Source: Cryobacterium ruanii (GTDB lineage Bacteria; Actinomycetota; Actinomycetes; Actinomycetales; Microbacteriaceae). From it: 64,000 nucleotides of DNA. The DNA lies in assembly GCF_004404055.1 (NCBI RefSeq), contig NZ_SOHK01000014.1, forward strand, positions 124,001 to 188,000. The letters are read 5' to 3'. Within the stretch, counting starts at the first letter, position 1, and each line of letters opens with the position of its first letter. A program made the position numbers and the translations under genes. Below, in pieces: positions 44,792 through 56,329 of this stretch. The notes under the pieces are model-generated. The model had not been told where the DNA came from and did no database searches. It was given only the letters and a program-made list of their open reading frames with translations.

Positions 44792-45747
44792 CCAGTTCCG
44801 TATCTCTCATCGGCCGCGCCGTCTCGGTGCAGGTGCCGGCCACGACGGCCAACCTCGGCCCCGGCTTCGACACCCTCGGTCTGGCACTGGCGAAGTATGA
44901 CCAGCTCGAGGTGACCGTGCGGAACGTTCCCGGCGTGTTCGTCGAGGTGCACGGCGTCGGTGCCGGCCTGGTGCCCACCGATGAGAGCAACCTCGTTGTG
45001 CGTGCCATCATCCACACTTTTGAGGCCGTCGGTGTGCCGATGCCCGGGCTCGACATCGTTGCCCACAACGTTATTCCGCACGGGCGCGGCCTCGGGTCGT
45101 CCGGCGCGGCGATCGTGTCGGGCATCATGGCCGCCAAGGGGCTGCTCGAGGGCGTCGTTGACATCGACGCCGAGATGCTGCTCGTGCTCGCCACCGAGAT
45201 GGAAGGCCACCCTGACAACGTGGCCCCGGCCCTGTTCGGCGGCCTGACCATCGCCTGGACCACCCCGGAGGGCCCGCGCCACAAAAAGCTCATGGTGCAC
45301 CGCGGCGTCAAACCGCTCGTCTTCGTACCCGAGCAGGAAATGTCCACCGCCCTCGCACGCAGCCTGCAGCCGGCCTCGGTGCCGCACGAAGACGCCGTCT
45401 TCAACGTGTCGCGGTCTGCGCTGCTGATCGCTGCGCTCATTCAGAGCCCGGAGCTGCTGCTCGCCGCGACCGAAGACAAGCTGCACCAGAGCTATCGCGC
45501 CGCCGCTATGCCGGAGACGAACAAGCTCATCACCCTGCTGCGCGCCGCTGGTTTCGCGGCCGTCGTGTCCGGCGCCGGGCCCTCCATACTCGTGCTGGCG
45601 AGCGACCCAGGCCAGCGCCTGATCGCTGCCGAACTCGTCGCGGGCAACTCCGACACCCCGTGGCGCGCCCTGATGCTCGCCGTTGATATGCAGGGTGCCA
45701 CCGTGCATCCACTGAGCTCGGACAGTATCGCGGAGAGCGCCGCATAG
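44788..45747 (+). CDS. thrB: Homoserine kinase
   Basis: 319 residues of the GHMP kinase family: the N-terminal PATTANLGPGFDTLG, the ATP loop PHGRGLGSSGAAIVSG, and a late VVSGAGPSILVLA. It phosphorylates homoserine, providing the thrC substrate. The start overlaps thrC as ATGA. A hairpin 12 bases after the stop ends the lysA-hom-thrC-thrB unit. Confidence 0.96.
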   Translation: MTSSVSLIGRAVSVQVPATTANLGPGFDTLGLALAKYDQLEVTVRNVPGVFVEVHGVGAGLVPTDESNLVVRAIIHTFEAVGVPMPGLDIVAHNVIPHGRGLGSSGAAIVSGIMAAKGLLEGVVDIDAEMLLVLATEMEGHPDNVAPALFGGLTIAWTTPEGPRHKKLMVHRGVKPLVFVPEQEMSTALARSLQPASVPHEDAVFNVSRSALLIAALIQSPELLLAATEDKLHQSYRAAAMPETNKLITLLRAAGFAAVVSGAGPSILVLASDPGQRLIAAELVAGNSDTPWRALMLAVDMQGATVHPLSSDSIAESAA

Positions 45748-45758
45748 CGAACGTTTTA

Positions 45759-45791
45759 TCGGGCCGACCTGCCGCGTGCATGTCGGCCCGA
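45759..45791 (+). terminator. Hairpin after thrB
   Basis: TCGGGCCGAC and GTCGGCCCGA form a perfect 10-bp stem with a 13-base loop right after thrB. No T-run follows. Confidence 0.68.
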
Positions 45792-46031
45792 CTGGCAGCC
45801 TGACTGTTTGTGGGGTGCTAGGGTTGACGTGCACCCGACAGAGACCGCATACAGCGACATCTTCTCCGGTGCATTCCCTGTACCTCACTGCTATAGCGAT
45901 TTCGTGCGTGGCTGTGTGTGTTTTTCCCAATCCCCTCCACTTGTCGGATTGGATCACCCGCAGCGCATTTGTCGCTGCATACATCTCTCCTGGCCTGAAT
46001 TTTTGTTCGGCAGGGGAAAGGAACCCCCTTC
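45792..46031 (+). promoter_or_regulatory. Promoter/leader region of rho
   Basis: TTGACG at 45824 with a weak CATACA at 45848 (18-base spacing) could be the rho promoter, leaving a leader of about 170 bases. rho is self-regulated through its leader in some bacteria; that is only a possibility here. The start is preceded by GGGGAAAGGA. Confidence 0.35.
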
Positions 46032-48662
46032 GTGACTGATGTCAACCTCCGCGCCACTGGCTCGGATCTTCCCCGCCTGAGTACCCTTCGCGTGTCCGAG
46101 CTTCAGGCTCTGGCCCTTGAACTGAAAATCCCAGGCGCTTCCAAACTTCGAAAAGGAGAACTCGTGGACGCAATCACCACGGCTCAGGCAGGCGCCAGCA
46201 CCGCTGCTCCCGTCGAGGCCGCTCCGGTAGCTGCGCCCGCTCCGATCGAGACTGCTCCGATCGAGGCGGCTCTGAGCGAGGTCGCTCCAACCGAGAGCCT
46301 CGCTGACGCGATCGAAACGGCCCCGCGCAAGCGCGCACCGCGTCGCGCCAGCACCAGCACCGCCGCTCCCGCCAAGTCCCACGTCAATGCCGACGCCAGC
46401 ACCGGATTCGGCATCATTCTGCCTGACGCTCCGGCCGCCGGTTCCCGAATCGCGCGCAACGCCCGCGGCGCGGCATCCGCCGTCGAGAGCACCACTTCCG
46501 ACGCTGCAACGAACGGTAGCGCAACCAACGACAGCGCAACCAACGACAGCGCAACGAACGGTAGCGCAACCAACGACAGCGCAACCAACACCGACAAGCC
46601 GGTACGCCAGGCTCGGAGGCGCGTGCAGGTTGCACCGGTGCAGCTCGACAACGCGGTCGCCGTAGTCGCCGACTCCGCAGACGCACCCGTTGAAGCGCCG
46701 GTCGACGTGCCCGTTGAAGACGCACCGCCAGCCCGCCGTCCGACCCGTCGCGCTTCGTCGCAACGCGCCGTCGCCGGTGGATCCGCCGAGACGCCGGTCG
46801 AGGCGACCGCCGTGTTTGACGACGCAGCCGCCGAGGTTACCGTCGCCGATGAAGCAGCCATCGAACCAGCCGACGACTCGAACGACTCGTCGAACGATTC
46901 CACCGCACCCCGTCAGGGCCGCAGCCGCAGTCGCAGCCGCGGTGCTGACCGTGCGCAGAGCGCCGATCGCAACCAGGGCGAGAACGCAACTGTCGCCGAC
47001 CGTCAGAACAACCAGAATGAGCGCGGTCAGAACGGCACCAACGACGAGGGTATGACACGGGCGCAGGGCCAGCGCCAGGCTCGCAACGAGCGCAACCAGG
47101 AGCGCGCCCAGGCCCAGGCCGACCGCAACCAGGGCCAGAACGACCGTGGTCAGGACCGCAACCAGGGCCAGAACGACCGCAACCAGGGCCAGAACGACCG
47201 TGGTCAGGACCGCAACCAGGGCCAGAACGACCGTGGTCAGGACCGCAACCAGGGTCAGAACGACCGTGGTCAGGACCGCAACCAGGGTCAGAACGACCGC
47301 AACCAGGACCGCAACCAGGTCCAGAATGACCGCGACCAGGGTCAGAACGACCGCGGCCAAGACCGCAACCAGGGCCAGGACCGCAACCAGGGTCCCGATC
47401 GGCTCGATGACGAACTGAACGGCCGCGGCAACCGCAACCGGTACCGTGACCGCAAGCGTCGCGGACCCAACCAGGGGGATGACTTCGAACCCGAGGTCAA
47501 CGACGACGACGTTCTCATTCCCGTCGCCGGTATCCTTGACGTCCTCGACAACTACGCTTTCGTGCGTACTTCCGGCTACCTGCCCGGTGCGAGCGACGTC
47601 TACGTCTCGCTCGGCCAGGTGAAGAAGTACAACCTGCGCAAGGGTGACGCTGTCGTCGGCTCCATCCGCCAGCCGCATGAGGGTGACCAGTCCGGGCGTC
47701 AGAAGTACAACGCCATCGTCAAGGTCGACTCGATCAACGGTCAGACCGTCGAGGAAGCCGCGACCCGCGTCGATTTCCACAAGCTCACCCCGCTGTACCC
47801 CACGGAGCGCCTGCGCCTCGAAACCGAGCCGGGCAAGCTCACGCAGCGCATCATCGACCTCGTCGCCCCGATCGGCAAGGGCCAACGCGGCCTGATCGTG
47901 GCACCGCCCAAGGCCGGCAAGACCATCGTCATGCAGCAGATCGCGAACGCAATCGCCACCAACAACCCCGAGGTTCACCTCATGGTCGTTCTGGTCGATG
48001 AGCGCCCCGAAGAGGTCACCGACATGCAGCGCACGGTGAAGGGTGAGGTCATCGCCTCCACCTTCGACCGTCCGGCCGAAGACCACACCACGGTCGCCGA
48101 GCTCGCCATTGAGCGTGCGAAGCGCCTGGTCGAACTGGGCCACGACGTTGTCGTGCTGCTCGACTCGATCACCCGCCTCGGCCGGGCCTACAACCTCGTG
48201 GCTCCGGCCTCCGGTCGCATCCTCTCTGGCGGCGTCGACGCATCCGCTCTGTACCCGCCGAAGCGTTTCTTCGGTGCGGCGCGCAACATCGAGAACGGTG
48301 GTTCGCTCACCATCCTCGCCTCCGCGCTCGTGGAGACCGGCTCGAAGATGGACGAGGTCATCTTCGAGGAGTTCAAGGGCACCGGCAACATGGAACTGCG
48401 CCTGTCACGCCAGCTGGCTGACAAGCGCATCTTCCCTGCCGTCGATGTGAACGCATCGGGCACCCGCCGCGAGGAAATGCTGATGAGTGCCGATGAAGTC
48501 AAGGTCACCTGGAAGCTGCGCCGCGCCCTCGCCGGGCTCGAACAGCAGCAGGCACTCGAACTCATCCTCGGCCGTCTCAAGGAGACGTCGTCGAACGTTG
48601 AATTCCTCATGCAGGTTCAGAAGTCGATGCCGACCCTGAACGGGTCAGACAAGGATAAGTAA
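46032..48662 (+). CDS. rho: Transcription termination factor Rho with large repeat insert
   Basis: 876 residues from GTG 46032; ordinary Rho is about 420. Residues 1-45 carry the Rho N-terminal helical motif ([30 protein letters not shown]). About 400 low-complexity residues follow: Ala/Thr/Glu-rich, then Asn/Gln/Arg/Asp repeats at about 358-457. The RNA-binding and ATPase core starts near 490: Walker [15 protein letters not shown] (about 625), [18 protein letters not shown]-loop and R-loop regions. It unwinds RNA-DNA hybrids to end transcription. N-terminal inserts are usual in actinobacterial Rho, and this one is long. Confidence 0.96.
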   Translation: MTDVNLRATGSDLPRLSTLRVSELQALALELKIPGASKLRKGELVDAITTAQAGASTAAPVEAAPVAAPAPIETAPIEAALSEVAPTESLADAIETAPRKRAPRRASTSTAAPAKSHVNADASTGFGIILPDAPAAGSRIARNARGAASAVESTTSDAATNGSATNDSATNDSATNGSATNDSATNTDKPVRQARRRVQVAPVQLDNAVAVVADSADAPVEAPVDVPVEDAPPARRPTRRASSQRAVAGGSAETPVEATAVFDDAAAEVTVADEAAIEPADDSNDSSNDSTAPRQGRSRSRSRGADRAQSADRNQGENATVADRQNNQNERGQNGTNDEGMTRAQGQRQARNERNQERAQAQADRNQGQNDRGQDRNQGQNDRNQGQNDRGQDRNQGQNDRGQDRNQGQNDRGQDRNQGQNDRNQDRNQVQNDRDQGQNDRGQDRNQGQDRNQGPDRLDDELNGRGNRNRYRDRKRRGPNQGDDFEPEVNDDDVLIPVAGILDVLDNYAFVRTSGYLPGASDVYVSLGQVKKYNLRKGDAVVGSIRQPHEGDQSGRQKYNAIVKVDSINGQTVEEAATRVDFHKLTPLYPTERLRLETEPGKLTQRIIDLVAPIGKGQRGLIVAPPKAGKTIVMQQIANAIATNNPEVHLMVVLVDERPEEVTDMQRTVKGEVIASTFDRPAEDHTTVAELAIERAKRLVELGHDVVVLLDSITRLGRAYNLVAPASGRILSGGVDASALYPPKRFFGAARNIENGGSLTILASALVETGSKMDEVIFEEFKGTGNMELRLSRQLADKRIFPAVDVNASGTRREEMLMSADEVKVTWKLRRALAGLEQQQALELILGRLKETSSNVEFLMQVQKSMPTLNGSDKDK
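47104..47400 (+). repeat. In-frame tandem repeats encoding [11 protein letters not shown] units
   Basis: The DNA repeats units of 21 and 33 bases encoding NQGQNDR and [11 protein letters not shown], about ten copies with little drift (GGCCAGAACGACCGTGGTCA recurring). The copies are nearly identical at the third codon position, showing recent expansion by slippage or unequal recombination. Confidence 0.9.
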
Positions 48663-49741
48663 TGTTCGAATCCGTCCTCACGCTGCTGGCCGAGCACGAC
48701 GACCTGCAGTCGCAGTTGGCGGATCCGGAGCTGCACGCGAATCCGGCCCGTTCCAAGAAGGTCAACCGGCGTTATGCCGAGCTGAGTCGTATCATCGCGG
48801 CGTACCACGAGTGGAAAGAGGTTGACGATAACCTTGAGGCCGCTCGTGAACTCGCCGACGAAGATGCTGCCTTCGCCGAGGAGATCCCGGACCTCGTGGA
48901 GCAGCTGGAGGTCACGGCCGAAAAGCTGCGACGCCTGCTGATTCCACGGGACGAGCTCGATGCGCGCGACGTGATCATGGAGATCAAGATGGGGGAGGGC
49001 GGTGCCGAATCGGCACTGTTCGCCGCCGATCTGCTTCGCATGTACCTGCACTACGCCGAGTCGAACCGATGGAAGACCGAGATTATCGAGCAGACCTCGA
49101 GCGACCTCGGCGGCATCAAGGACATCCAGCTCGCCATCAAGGGCAACTCGAGCGACCCGGCCGAGGGCGTATGGGCGCACTTGAAGTATGAGGGCGGTGT
49201 GCACCGCGTCCAGCGCGTGCCGGCGACGGAGTCGCAGGGACGTATCCACACCTCCGCGGCCGGCGTGCTCGTGTTCCCCGAGGTCGACGAGCCCGAAGAG
49301 GTCGAGCTGCACCCGAACGACCTCAAGATCGACGTCTATCGCTCGAGTGGTCCTGGTGGCCAGTCGGTGAACACGACCGACTCCGCCGTGCGCATCACCC
49401 ACCTTCCGACCGGAATCGTGGTCGCGATGCAGAACGAGAAGTCGCAGCTGCAAAACAAGGAAGCCGGCATGCGCGTGCTTCGTGCCCGGGTTCTGGCCCG
49501 GCAGCAGGAGGAGATCGACGCGGCAGCCTCTCTCGTACGCAAGGGGCAGATTCGTACCATGGATCGCTCAGAGCGCATCCGCACGTACAACTTTCCGGAG
49601 AACCGCATTGCCGATCACCGCACCGGCTACAAGGCCTACAACCTCGACGCCGTCATGAACGGAGCCCTCGGCCCCGTCATCGACTCCTGCATCCACGCCG
49701 ACGAGGAAACCCGCCTGGCCGAGCTTGGCGACCCCGAGTAG
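48662..49741 (+). CDS. prfA: Peptide chain release factor 1
   Basis: 359 residues, recognising UAA and UAG. The peptidyl-tRNA hydrolysis motif is [16 protein letters not shown] (about residue 231). The anticodon-like region around 185 reads [13 protein letters not shown]. The ATG overlaps the rho stop (TAATG), so rho and prfA are coupled. A hairpin follows the stop. Confidence 0.97.
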   Translation: MFESVLTLLAEHDDLQSQLADPELHANPARSKKVNRRYAELSRIIAAYHEWKEVDDNLEAARELADEDAAFAEEIPDLVEQLEVTAEKLRRLLIPRDELDARDVIMEIKMGEGGAESALFAADLLRMYLHYAESNRWKTEIIEQTSSDLGGIKDIQLAIKGNSSDPAEGVWAHLKYEGGVHRVQRVPATESQGRIHTSAAGVLVFPEVDEPEEVELHPNDLKIDVYRSSGPGGQSVNTTDSAVRITHLPTGIVVAMQNEKSQLQNKEAGMRVLRARVLARQQEEIDAAASLVRKGQIRTMDRSERIRTYNFPENRIADHRTGYKAYNLDAVMNGALGPVIDSCIHADEETRLAELGDPE

Positions 49742-49749
49742 CACTTAGC

Positions 49750-49781
49750 CCGCACGGGCCCCGTACCCGGAGTCCGTGCGG
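49750..49781. terminator. Hairpin between convergent prfA and cysE
   Basis: CCGCACGG (49750) pairs with CCGTGCGG (49774) with a 16-base loop, 11 bases before the convergent cysE stop. It probably ends both transcripts. Confidence 0.55.
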
Positions 49782-49792
49782 TGTGCGATCGA

Positions 49793-50380
49793 TCAGAGGT
49801 AGTACTCGGGCTCCAGGGTGCCACCGCGCGCGGACTCCGCCGTCTCCGGAGTTTGCGGGCGAATGGTCGCCGGCACCCCCACGAGCAGCGACCGCGGCGG
49901 GGCGTCCTTGGTCACGACCGCGTTCGAACCGATCGTGCTCCAGGCGCCGATGGTGATCGGCCCGAGCACCTTGGCGCCTGCCCCCACAGTGACACCGTCA
50001 TCGAGGAACGGATGCCGCCGGACCCCGCGCGCATGCCCGTGACGGCTCTTACCGCCCAGCGTCACCGCGTGGTACAGCATCACATCGTTCCCAAGTACCG
50101 CCGTCTCACCGATTACTACACCCATGCCGTGGTCGATGAACAGCCGGCGCCCGATGCTCGCCCCCGGATGGATCTCAATCCCGGTCAGGAACCGGGTGAC
50201 CTGGGAAAGCAGGCGTGCGGGCAGGCGCAGCCCAGCATTCCACAGGCGGTTCGCGATCCGGTAGGACCAGACCGCGTGCAGCCCACTGTAGGCAAGGAAC
50301 ACCTCGGTGTTGCTGCGCGCAGCGGGGTCGTGGGTGCGCGCTGCCGCCATATCTTCGCGGAGGCGCGACAGCACGGTCAA
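49793..50380 (-). CDS. cysE: Serine O-acetyltransferase
   Basis: 195 residues from TTG 50380, giving [22 protein letters not shown], the usual start of short CysE/EpsC proteins; no strong ribosome site is seen. The hexapeptide beta-helix includes [26 protein letters not shown] with the catalytic His, and [21 protein letters not shown]. It makes O-acetylserine for cysteine synthesis. It lies 34 bases downstream of cysK and likely shares its transcript. Confidence 0.95.
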   Translation of the reverse strand: MTVLSRLREDMAAARTHDPAARSNTEVFLAYSGLHAVWSYRIANRLWNAGLRLPARLLSQVTRFLTGIEIHPGASIGRRLFIDHGMGVVIGETAVLGNDVMLYHAVTLGGKSRHGHARGVRRHPFLDDGVTVGAGAKVLGPITIGAWSTIGSNAVVTKDAPPRSLLVGVPATIRPQTPETAESARGGTLEPEYYL

Positions 50381-50414
50381 GACAGGGGATTCATGTAGGG
50401 CAGACAGCGTTCTC

Positions 50415-51350
50415 TTAATCCAGCAGGTCTTCGTACAGCACGGTCGAAATGTACCGCTCGCCGAAGCCGGGAACGATGACGACAATGGTCTTGCCGGCGT
50501 TCTCGGGCAGTTTCGCCTGCTCGAGCGCGGCCCAAACGGCGGCGCCGCCAGAGATGCCGCCGAGGATTCCCTCGTCGGTGCCGAGTATGCGGGCCGTGGA
50601 GAGCGAGTCCGCCAGGGTCACATCGGCGATCGAGTCGTAGACCTGGCGGTCCAGCGTCTCGGGCACGAAGTTCGCGCCGAGGCCTTGAATCTTGTGCGGG
50701 CCGGGCTTGCCGCCGGTGAGGAGGGGGGAGTCGATCGGCTCGACGCCGATGACCTTGAGGCCTGGCTTCTTTTCCTTCAGGTATCCGCCAGCGCCGGAGA
50801 TGGTGCCGCCAGTGCCGATGCCCGCGACGAGGATGTCGACGCTGCCGTCGGTGTCATTCCAGATCTCCACACCGGTCGTGGCACGGTGGACGGCCGGGTT
50901 GGCCGGGTTGGTGAACTGGCTGGCCAACACGGCACCGGGAGTGTTCGCGACGATCTCGGCGGCCTTCTCGACCGCACCGCGCATGCCGTCGGCACCAGCG
51001 GTCAGCACGATTTCGGCGCCGTAGGCGCGCATCATGACGCGGCGTTCCTTGCTCATGGTTTCCGGCATGGCCAGAATGACCGTGTAGCCGCGAGCTGCGC
51101 CGACCATGGCCAGGGCGATGCCCGTGTTGCCACTGGTTGCTTCAACGATGGTTCCGCCCGGCTTCAGCGAGCCGTCCTTCTCGGCGGCGTTGATGATGGC
51201 AACGCCGATGCGGTCCTTGACACTGCTGGAAGGGTTGTAGAACTCCAGCTTCGCGAGCACTGTCGCGCCGAGGCCAGCGGTCAAACGGTTCAGCTTGACG
51301 AGGGGGGTCCCACCGACGGCTTCGGTGATGTCGGAATAGATCTTAGGCAC
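50415..51350 (-). CDS. cysK: Cysteine synthase A
   Basis: 311 residues from GTG 51350 ([18 protein letters not shown]), the family length; the upstream extension to 51389 is not typical. O-acetylserine plus sulfide gives cysteine. The PLP lysine is in [11 protein letters not shown], with [12 protein letters not shown] and [10 protein letters not shown]. The cysK-cysE pair sits on the strand opposite to the surrounding core genes. Confidence 0.96.
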   Translation of the reverse strand: MPKIYSDITEAVGGTPLVKLNRLTAGLGATVLAKLEFYNPSSSVKDRIGVAIINAAEKDGSLKPGGTIVEATSGNTGIALAMVGAARGYTVILAMPETMSKERRVMMRAYGAEIVLTAGADGMRGAVEKAAEIVANTPGAVLASQFTNPANPAVHRATTGVEIWNDTDGSVDILVAGIGTGGTISGAGGYLKEKKPGLKVIGVEPIDSPLLTGGKPGPHKIQGLGANFVPETLDRQVYDSIADVTLADSLSTARILGTDEGILGGISGGAAVWAALEQAKLPENAGKTIVVIVPGFGERYISTVLYEDLLD

Positions 51351-51452
51351 GTGAGCAACTTTCGTTCGGTGACGTTCGGCTGAATTCAATCAAATTTGGG
51401 CAGGTGGACCACCTCCAGCCTAGGTCTCCCGACCGACAACGCGTTGGTGCGT

Positions 51453-51458
51453 TACATT
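51453..51458 (+). promoter_or_regulatory. Putative -10 box of prmC, leaderless start
   Basis: TACATT ends seven bases before the GTG at 51466, and no ribosome site lies between. This suggests a leaderless transcript. No good -35 is seen. Confidence 0.3.
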
Positions 51459-51465
51459 TCCTTAC

Positions 51466-52350
51466 GTGCCTTCTTCAGAGTCTGCCCTGCCCTCGACCAT
51501 CACCTCCCTGCGAAATCAAGCGATTGCCCGGCTGAGCGCCGCCGGAGTCGCCGACCCCGAGGTTGACGCCGACCTGCTGATCGGTCACGTGCTGGGCCAG
51601 AGCCGTGGCGAAGTGCAGGCCGGCAGCATTCTGGCCAAACCCGTCAGCGAAGCGGATGCCGTCGCCATAGATACCTTGCTCGCCCGCCGCAGTACCCGCG
51701 AACCCCTGCAGCACATCACTGGACGTGCCCCGTTCCGTTCCCTGTCTCTGAACGTGGGGCCTGGCGTTTTCGTGCCGCGGCCGGAGACCGAGCAGGTCGC
51801 CCAGTTCGCCATCGACGCGCTGCGGTCCATGCCCGATCCCGAGCCGATCGGCGTCGACCTTGGCACCGGAAGCGGAGCGATAGCCCTTGCCCTGGCCACC
51901 GAAGTGCCGCACGCCCGCATCTTCGCGATCGAGAATTCGCCCGAAGCCTTCCCGTGGACGACCCGTAACTTCGAAGAGGTCGCTGCCGGCAACGCCGTCC
52001 TCGCCTTCGGTGACCTTGCCGATGCCTTCACCGAACTCGACGGCACGGTCACCGTCGTCATCTCCAACCCTCCGTACATTCCAGCTGATGCTATTCCGCG
52101 CGACCCCGAGGTGCGCTTGTTCGACCCCGCCCACGCACTTTTCGGAGGCCCGGACGGCCTCGACGTGGTGCGCAGTGTGTCGGCTGCCGGCCTGCGCCTG
52201 CTGCGCGCCGGGGGTGTGCTCGTGATCGAGCACGGCGAGCTGCAGGGATCAGACATTCGAGCGCTGCTGAGCGCCGATGGCTGGCGCGCTGCGGCTACCC
52301 ACCGCGACTACACGAGCCGCGATCGGGCTACCACCGCGCTGCATCCCTAA
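51466..52350 (+). CDS. prmC: Release factor glutamine methyltransferase
   Basis: 294 residues from GTG 51466. It methylates the Gln of the GGQ motif in release factors such as PrfA. The N-terminal helical domain ends near 80; REPLQHITG and FVPRPETEQV precede the SAM site VDLGTGSGAIALALA, and the catalytic NPPY occurs as VVISNPPYIP. It belongs with prfA functionally but is separated from it here by cysE-cysK. Confidence 0.94.
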   Translation: MPSSESALPSTITSLRNQAIARLSAAGVADPEVDADLLIGHVLGQSRGEVQAGSILAKPVSEADAVAIDTLLARRSTREPLQHITGRAPFRSLSLNVGPGVFVPRPETEQVAQFAIDALRSMPDPEPIGVDLGTGSGAIALALATEVPHARIFAIENSPEAFPWTTRNFEEVAAGNAVLAFGDLADAFTELDGTVTVVISNPPYIPADAIPRDPEVRLFDPAHALFGGPDGLDVVRSVSAAGLRLLRAGGVLVIEHGELQGSDIRALLSADGWRAAATHRDYTSRDRATTALHP

Positions 52351-52416
52351 GCCGGTCCACGGGGAGCGGGGCCGGCATCCGCTCTTCACAACCGCGCTGG
52401 GTTAGGATTGCCGGAA

Positions 52417-53265
52417 ATGACACGCATATACGATTGCACGAGCGAGTCGGACACGAGCCACTCGGAGTACCAGGCGCACATCACCCTGGCGCGCACGGCT
52501 ATCGGCCGTGGGGCGCTCGTCGTCATCCCCACCGACACGGTCTACGGTGTCGCGGCTGATGCCTTCAACGCCGAGGCGGTGCAGCTGCTACTCGACGCGA
52601 AGGGCCGCAGTCGCCAGTCGCCGCCGCCCGTTCTCATTCCCGGGATCCCCACCCTCGACGCCCTCGCCGTCGACGTGCCCCAACCGGTGCGCGACCTCGT
52701 CGCCGCGTTCTGGCCGGGCGGGCTGACGGTTATCGTCAACGCCCAGCCGTCACTGGTCTGGGATCTCGGTGAGACCCGCGGCACGGTGGCCCTGCGCATG
52801 CCGAGCAATCAGGTCGCGCTCGATCTGCTCGCTGCGACCGGCCCGCTCGCGGTCTCGAGTGCCAATCTCAGCGGGATGCCCGCCACCCGTGACGCGCAAG
52901 CCGCCGAAGCGGCACTCGGCGAGAGTATCGAGGTCTACCTCGACGGCGGCACCGCCGGCAGCACCTACGAGAGCGTGTTCGGCCAGTCCGGAGACGGCTC
53001 CTCGACGATCGTCGACGCCACCGGTTTTGAGACCAACGGCGGTTTTCTGCACATCGTGCGCAGCGGCGTCATCTCCCGAGACGCGATCGCGGCCGTCGTC
53101 GGCGACGTACTCGCGGCCGCACCGGCCGTTCCCGGAGCACCGGTAGAACCAAGTGAGACGGATGCGTCCCCCGCGATCGCCGCCCCGTCTAAGAATGACG
53201 CGCCGACCGAAGTGCCGACCGAAGAGCCGACCGAAGTGCCGCACGAAACGGACGCCAGCCGGTAG
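52417..53265 (+). CDS. tsaC: Threonylcarbamoyl-AMP synthase (Sua5/YciO/YrdC)
   Basis: 282 residues from ATG 52417. It makes threonylcarbamoyl-AMP for the t6A37 modification of tRNAs. Visible are VVIPTDTVYGVAADA, LLDAKGRSRQSPPPVLI, FWPGGLTVIV, VALRMPSN and PLAVSSANLSG. The catalytic domain ends near 215; the rest is a short Pro/Glu/Thr-rich tail with EVPTEEPTEVP repeats. The wecA start follows after three bases. Confidence 0.92.
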   Translation: MTRIYDCTSESDTSHSEYQAHITLARTAIGRGALVVIPTDTVYGVAADAFNAEAVQLLLDAKGRSRQSPPPVLIPGIPTLDALAVDVPQPVRDLVAAFWPGGLTVIVNAQPSLVWDLGETRGTVALRMPSNQVALDLLAATGPLAVSSANLSGMPATRDAQAAEAALGESIEVYLDGGTAGSTYESVFGQSGDGSSTIVDATGFETNGGFLHIVRSGVISRDAIAAVVGDVLAAAPAVPGAPVEPSETDASPAIAAPSKNDAPTEVPTEEPTEVPHETDASR

Positions 53266-53268
53266 CCC

Positions 53269-54546
53269 ATGACTCTTTTCTTTCTGCTCGCGCTCGTTTC
53301 GGCGATCGTCACGTTCGTGCTGTCGATCGTGGTCTACAAACTCAGCCACAGGTACCGGCTGTACCCGAAGATTCGCGAACGCGACGTGCACACCCGACCC
53401 ACCCCGCGCCTGGGCGGGATCGCCATGTTCCTTGGCATCCTGGTGGCCTTCGGTGTTGCTTATCTCACTGCGGGCGCCTTCGCGCCGCTCCGGCTGGTGT
53501 TCGCCGATCCGCAACAGATTCTCGCGATCCTGGGTGCGGCCCTCCTTATCGTGCTCGTCGGTGTCGCCGACGACATCTGGGACCTCGACTGGATGACCAA
53601 ACTTGCCGGCCAGTTCATCGCTGCCGGGCTGGTCGCTTGGCAGGGCGTGCAGATCTACTCTTTGCCGATCGGCGGACTCACGGTTTGGAGCGGCTGGACG
53701 TCGATCGTAGTCACGGTCGTCGCCATTGTCGTGGTCATGAACATGATCAACTTCATCGACGGCCTCGACGGCCTCGTTACCGGGGTGGCCCTGATCGCCA
53801 ACGGTGTGTTCTTTCTCTACAGCTACCTTCTCGTGCGGGACACCTCGCCGACCAACTACTTCAACCTCGCCTCGCTCATCGCCGCAATCCTGGTCGGCGC
53901 CTGCGTCGGGTTCCTTCCCTTGAACTGGCACCCAGCCAAGATGTTCATGGGCGATGCCGGCGCGCTGCTGGTCGGTTTGTTGATGGCGACCAGCGCGATC
54001 GCCATCACCGGTCAAATCGACCCAACGGCTACCAGCCGCTCGCAGCTGTTCCCGGCCTTCATCCCCATCCTGCTGCCGGTGGCGATCATGATCATTCCAA
54101 TGCTCGACTTTGGGCTCGCGGTCATGCGCCGGGTGCACGCCGGTAAATCTCCGTTCAGCGCCGACCGAAAACACCTGCACCACCGGTTGCTCGATATGGG
54201 ACATTCCCACCTGCATGCCGTACTGATCTTCTACGGGTGGACAGCCGCAGCATCCGTCGGGTGTCTGCTCTACTACATCCTGCCGGTCTACCTCGCCCTG
54301 CCGACCTGGTACGCAACCATCTTCCTGGTCACGTCGCTGCTCATCTGCACGATCGTCACGCTCGCCCCGCTCGGCCGGCGCAAGGCCGGGGAATGGGCCA
54401 GCCAATCGGCACCGGCGCAGATTGCCGTATTGGATCAGCTCGACCCGCTCGAAGAAGCGGCCACCTCGGAACTATCCGTCCCAGCACTATCAGCCCCAGC
54501 ACCATCAGCCCCAGCACCGGCATCCCCTGCCAAGGAGAACGTATGA
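53269..54546 (+). CDS. wecA: Polyprenyl-phosphate GlcNAc-1-phosphate transferase
   Basis: 425 residues with about ten or eleven membrane segments. Motifs of the WecA/TagO/MraY superfamily are TPRLGGIAMF, VADDIWDLDW, NFIDGLDGL, FMGDAGALLVG and the cytoplasmic HLHHRLLDMGHSH loop typical of the WecA side. It transfers a sugar-phosphate to undecaprenyl or decaprenyl phosphate to begin cell-wall linker or glycan synthesis. The stop overlaps the next gene as ATGA. Confidence 0.92.
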   Translation: MTLFFLLALVSAIVTFVLSIVVYKLSHRYRLYPKIRERDVHTRPTPRLGGIAMFLGILVAFGVAYLTAGAFAPLRLVFADPQQILAILGAALLIVLVGVADDIWDLDWMTKLAGQFIAAGLVAWQGVQIYSLPIGGLTVWSGWTSIVVTVVAIVVVMNMINFIDGLDGLVTGVALIANGVFFLYSYLLVRDTSPTNYFNLASLIAAILVGACVGFLPLNWHPAKMFMGDAGALLVGLLMATSAIAITGQIDPTATSRSQLFPAFIPILLPVAIMIIPMLDFGLAVMRRVHAGKSPFSADRKHLHHRLLDMGHSHLHAVLIFYGWTAAASVGCLLYYILPVYLALPTWYATIFLVTSLLICTIVTLAPLGRRKAGEWASQSAPAQIAVLDQLDPLEEAATSELSVPALSAPAPSAPAPASPAKENV

Positions 54547-55034
54547 CCAGCACCACCCCGCCAGCTTCCACTCCGCCCACTTCCCCCCAGCCCACATCCA
54601 TTCCCGTACTGCGACGCATCCTGATCTACGGAGGCTGGGTCGCCCTCGCTATCGCCGGAGTGGGCTCCGTCATCGGCTACGTCGTCGACGGCGGCACCGG
54701 CGTGCTCAGCGCCCTGATCGGAACGGTCATGTCGGTCGCCTTCATGGGCATCACGGCCGGCAGCATCCTGCTCGCCAACCGAGTCGCCGGAAGCGAATCC
54801 GCTATCGGAGGCTTCTTCGGAATCATCATGGGTGGCTGGCTGCTCAAATTCGTCGTCTTCCTGGTGCTGCTCGTCGTGCTGCAGGACCGCGAATGGATCC
54901 AGCCGATGGTGCTGTTCCTCTGCATCATCGCCGGCGTGATCGGTTCCCTCGTGGTAGACGCGGTCGTGGTCATGAAGAGCCGCATGTCCTATACCAGCGA
55001 CGTCATCCTGCCCCCCGCCCCGGTCGACGACTAA
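54543..55034 (+). CDS. atpI: AtpI-like membrane protein of the ATP synthase locus
   Basis: 163 residues. A Pro/Thr/Ser-rich N-terminus is followed by four membrane segments (ILIYGGWVALAIAGVGSVIGYVV and three more). Position between wecA and atpB matches the small AtpI/Unc I-type protein of actinobacteria, which may help assemble the c-ring or admit Mg2+. Similarity is by layout more than clear motifs. Confidence 0.72.
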   Translation: MTSTTPPASTPPTSPQPTSIPVLRRILIYGGWVALAIAGVGSVIGYVVDGGTGVLSALIGTVMSVAFMGITAGSILLANRVAGSESAIGGFFGIIMGGWLLKFVVFLVLLVVLQDREWIQPMVLFLCIIAGVIGSLVVDAVVVMKSRMSYTSDVILPPAPVDD

Positions 55035-55062
55035 CCCGTCAACCCTTCGTTCCCGCCCTCGA

Positions 55063-55092
55063 TTCGGTGCAGCGCCTGATCTTTGCTAGAGT
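55063..55092 (+). promoter_or_regulatory. Possible atp operon promoter
   Basis: TAGAGT at 55087 fits the actinobacterial -10 pattern; TTCGGT at 55063 with 18-base spacing is a weak -35. It lies in the only sizeable gap before atpB. Confidence 0.3.
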
Positions 55093-55221
55093 AAACAGCG
55101 ATCCCACCCCGGTTTGCCATGCGTTTTTAGCGTCGCAAACCTGCCCATATTCGTCGTTGCGCGAGCAGAGCTCACCGCCCCGAAACAGGAGAAAGCGCTG
55201 CTAGAAATCGCCGTTAACCTG

Positions 55222-56300
<1,079 letters not shown>

Positions 56301-56329
56301 TCCTCTTCACTACTCAGTTAGGAGGCATG

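Noticed and set aside
47104..47400. Regular repeats that could suggest a CRISPR array
   Set aside because: Repeats are contiguous, in frame within rho and without unique spacers.
45954..48143. 729-residue minus-strand frame opposite rho
   Set aside because: It is antisense to the repeat-rich rho insert; the long run of Val/Leu/Ala is a mirror of Asn/Gln/Arg/Asp codons, not a membrane protein.
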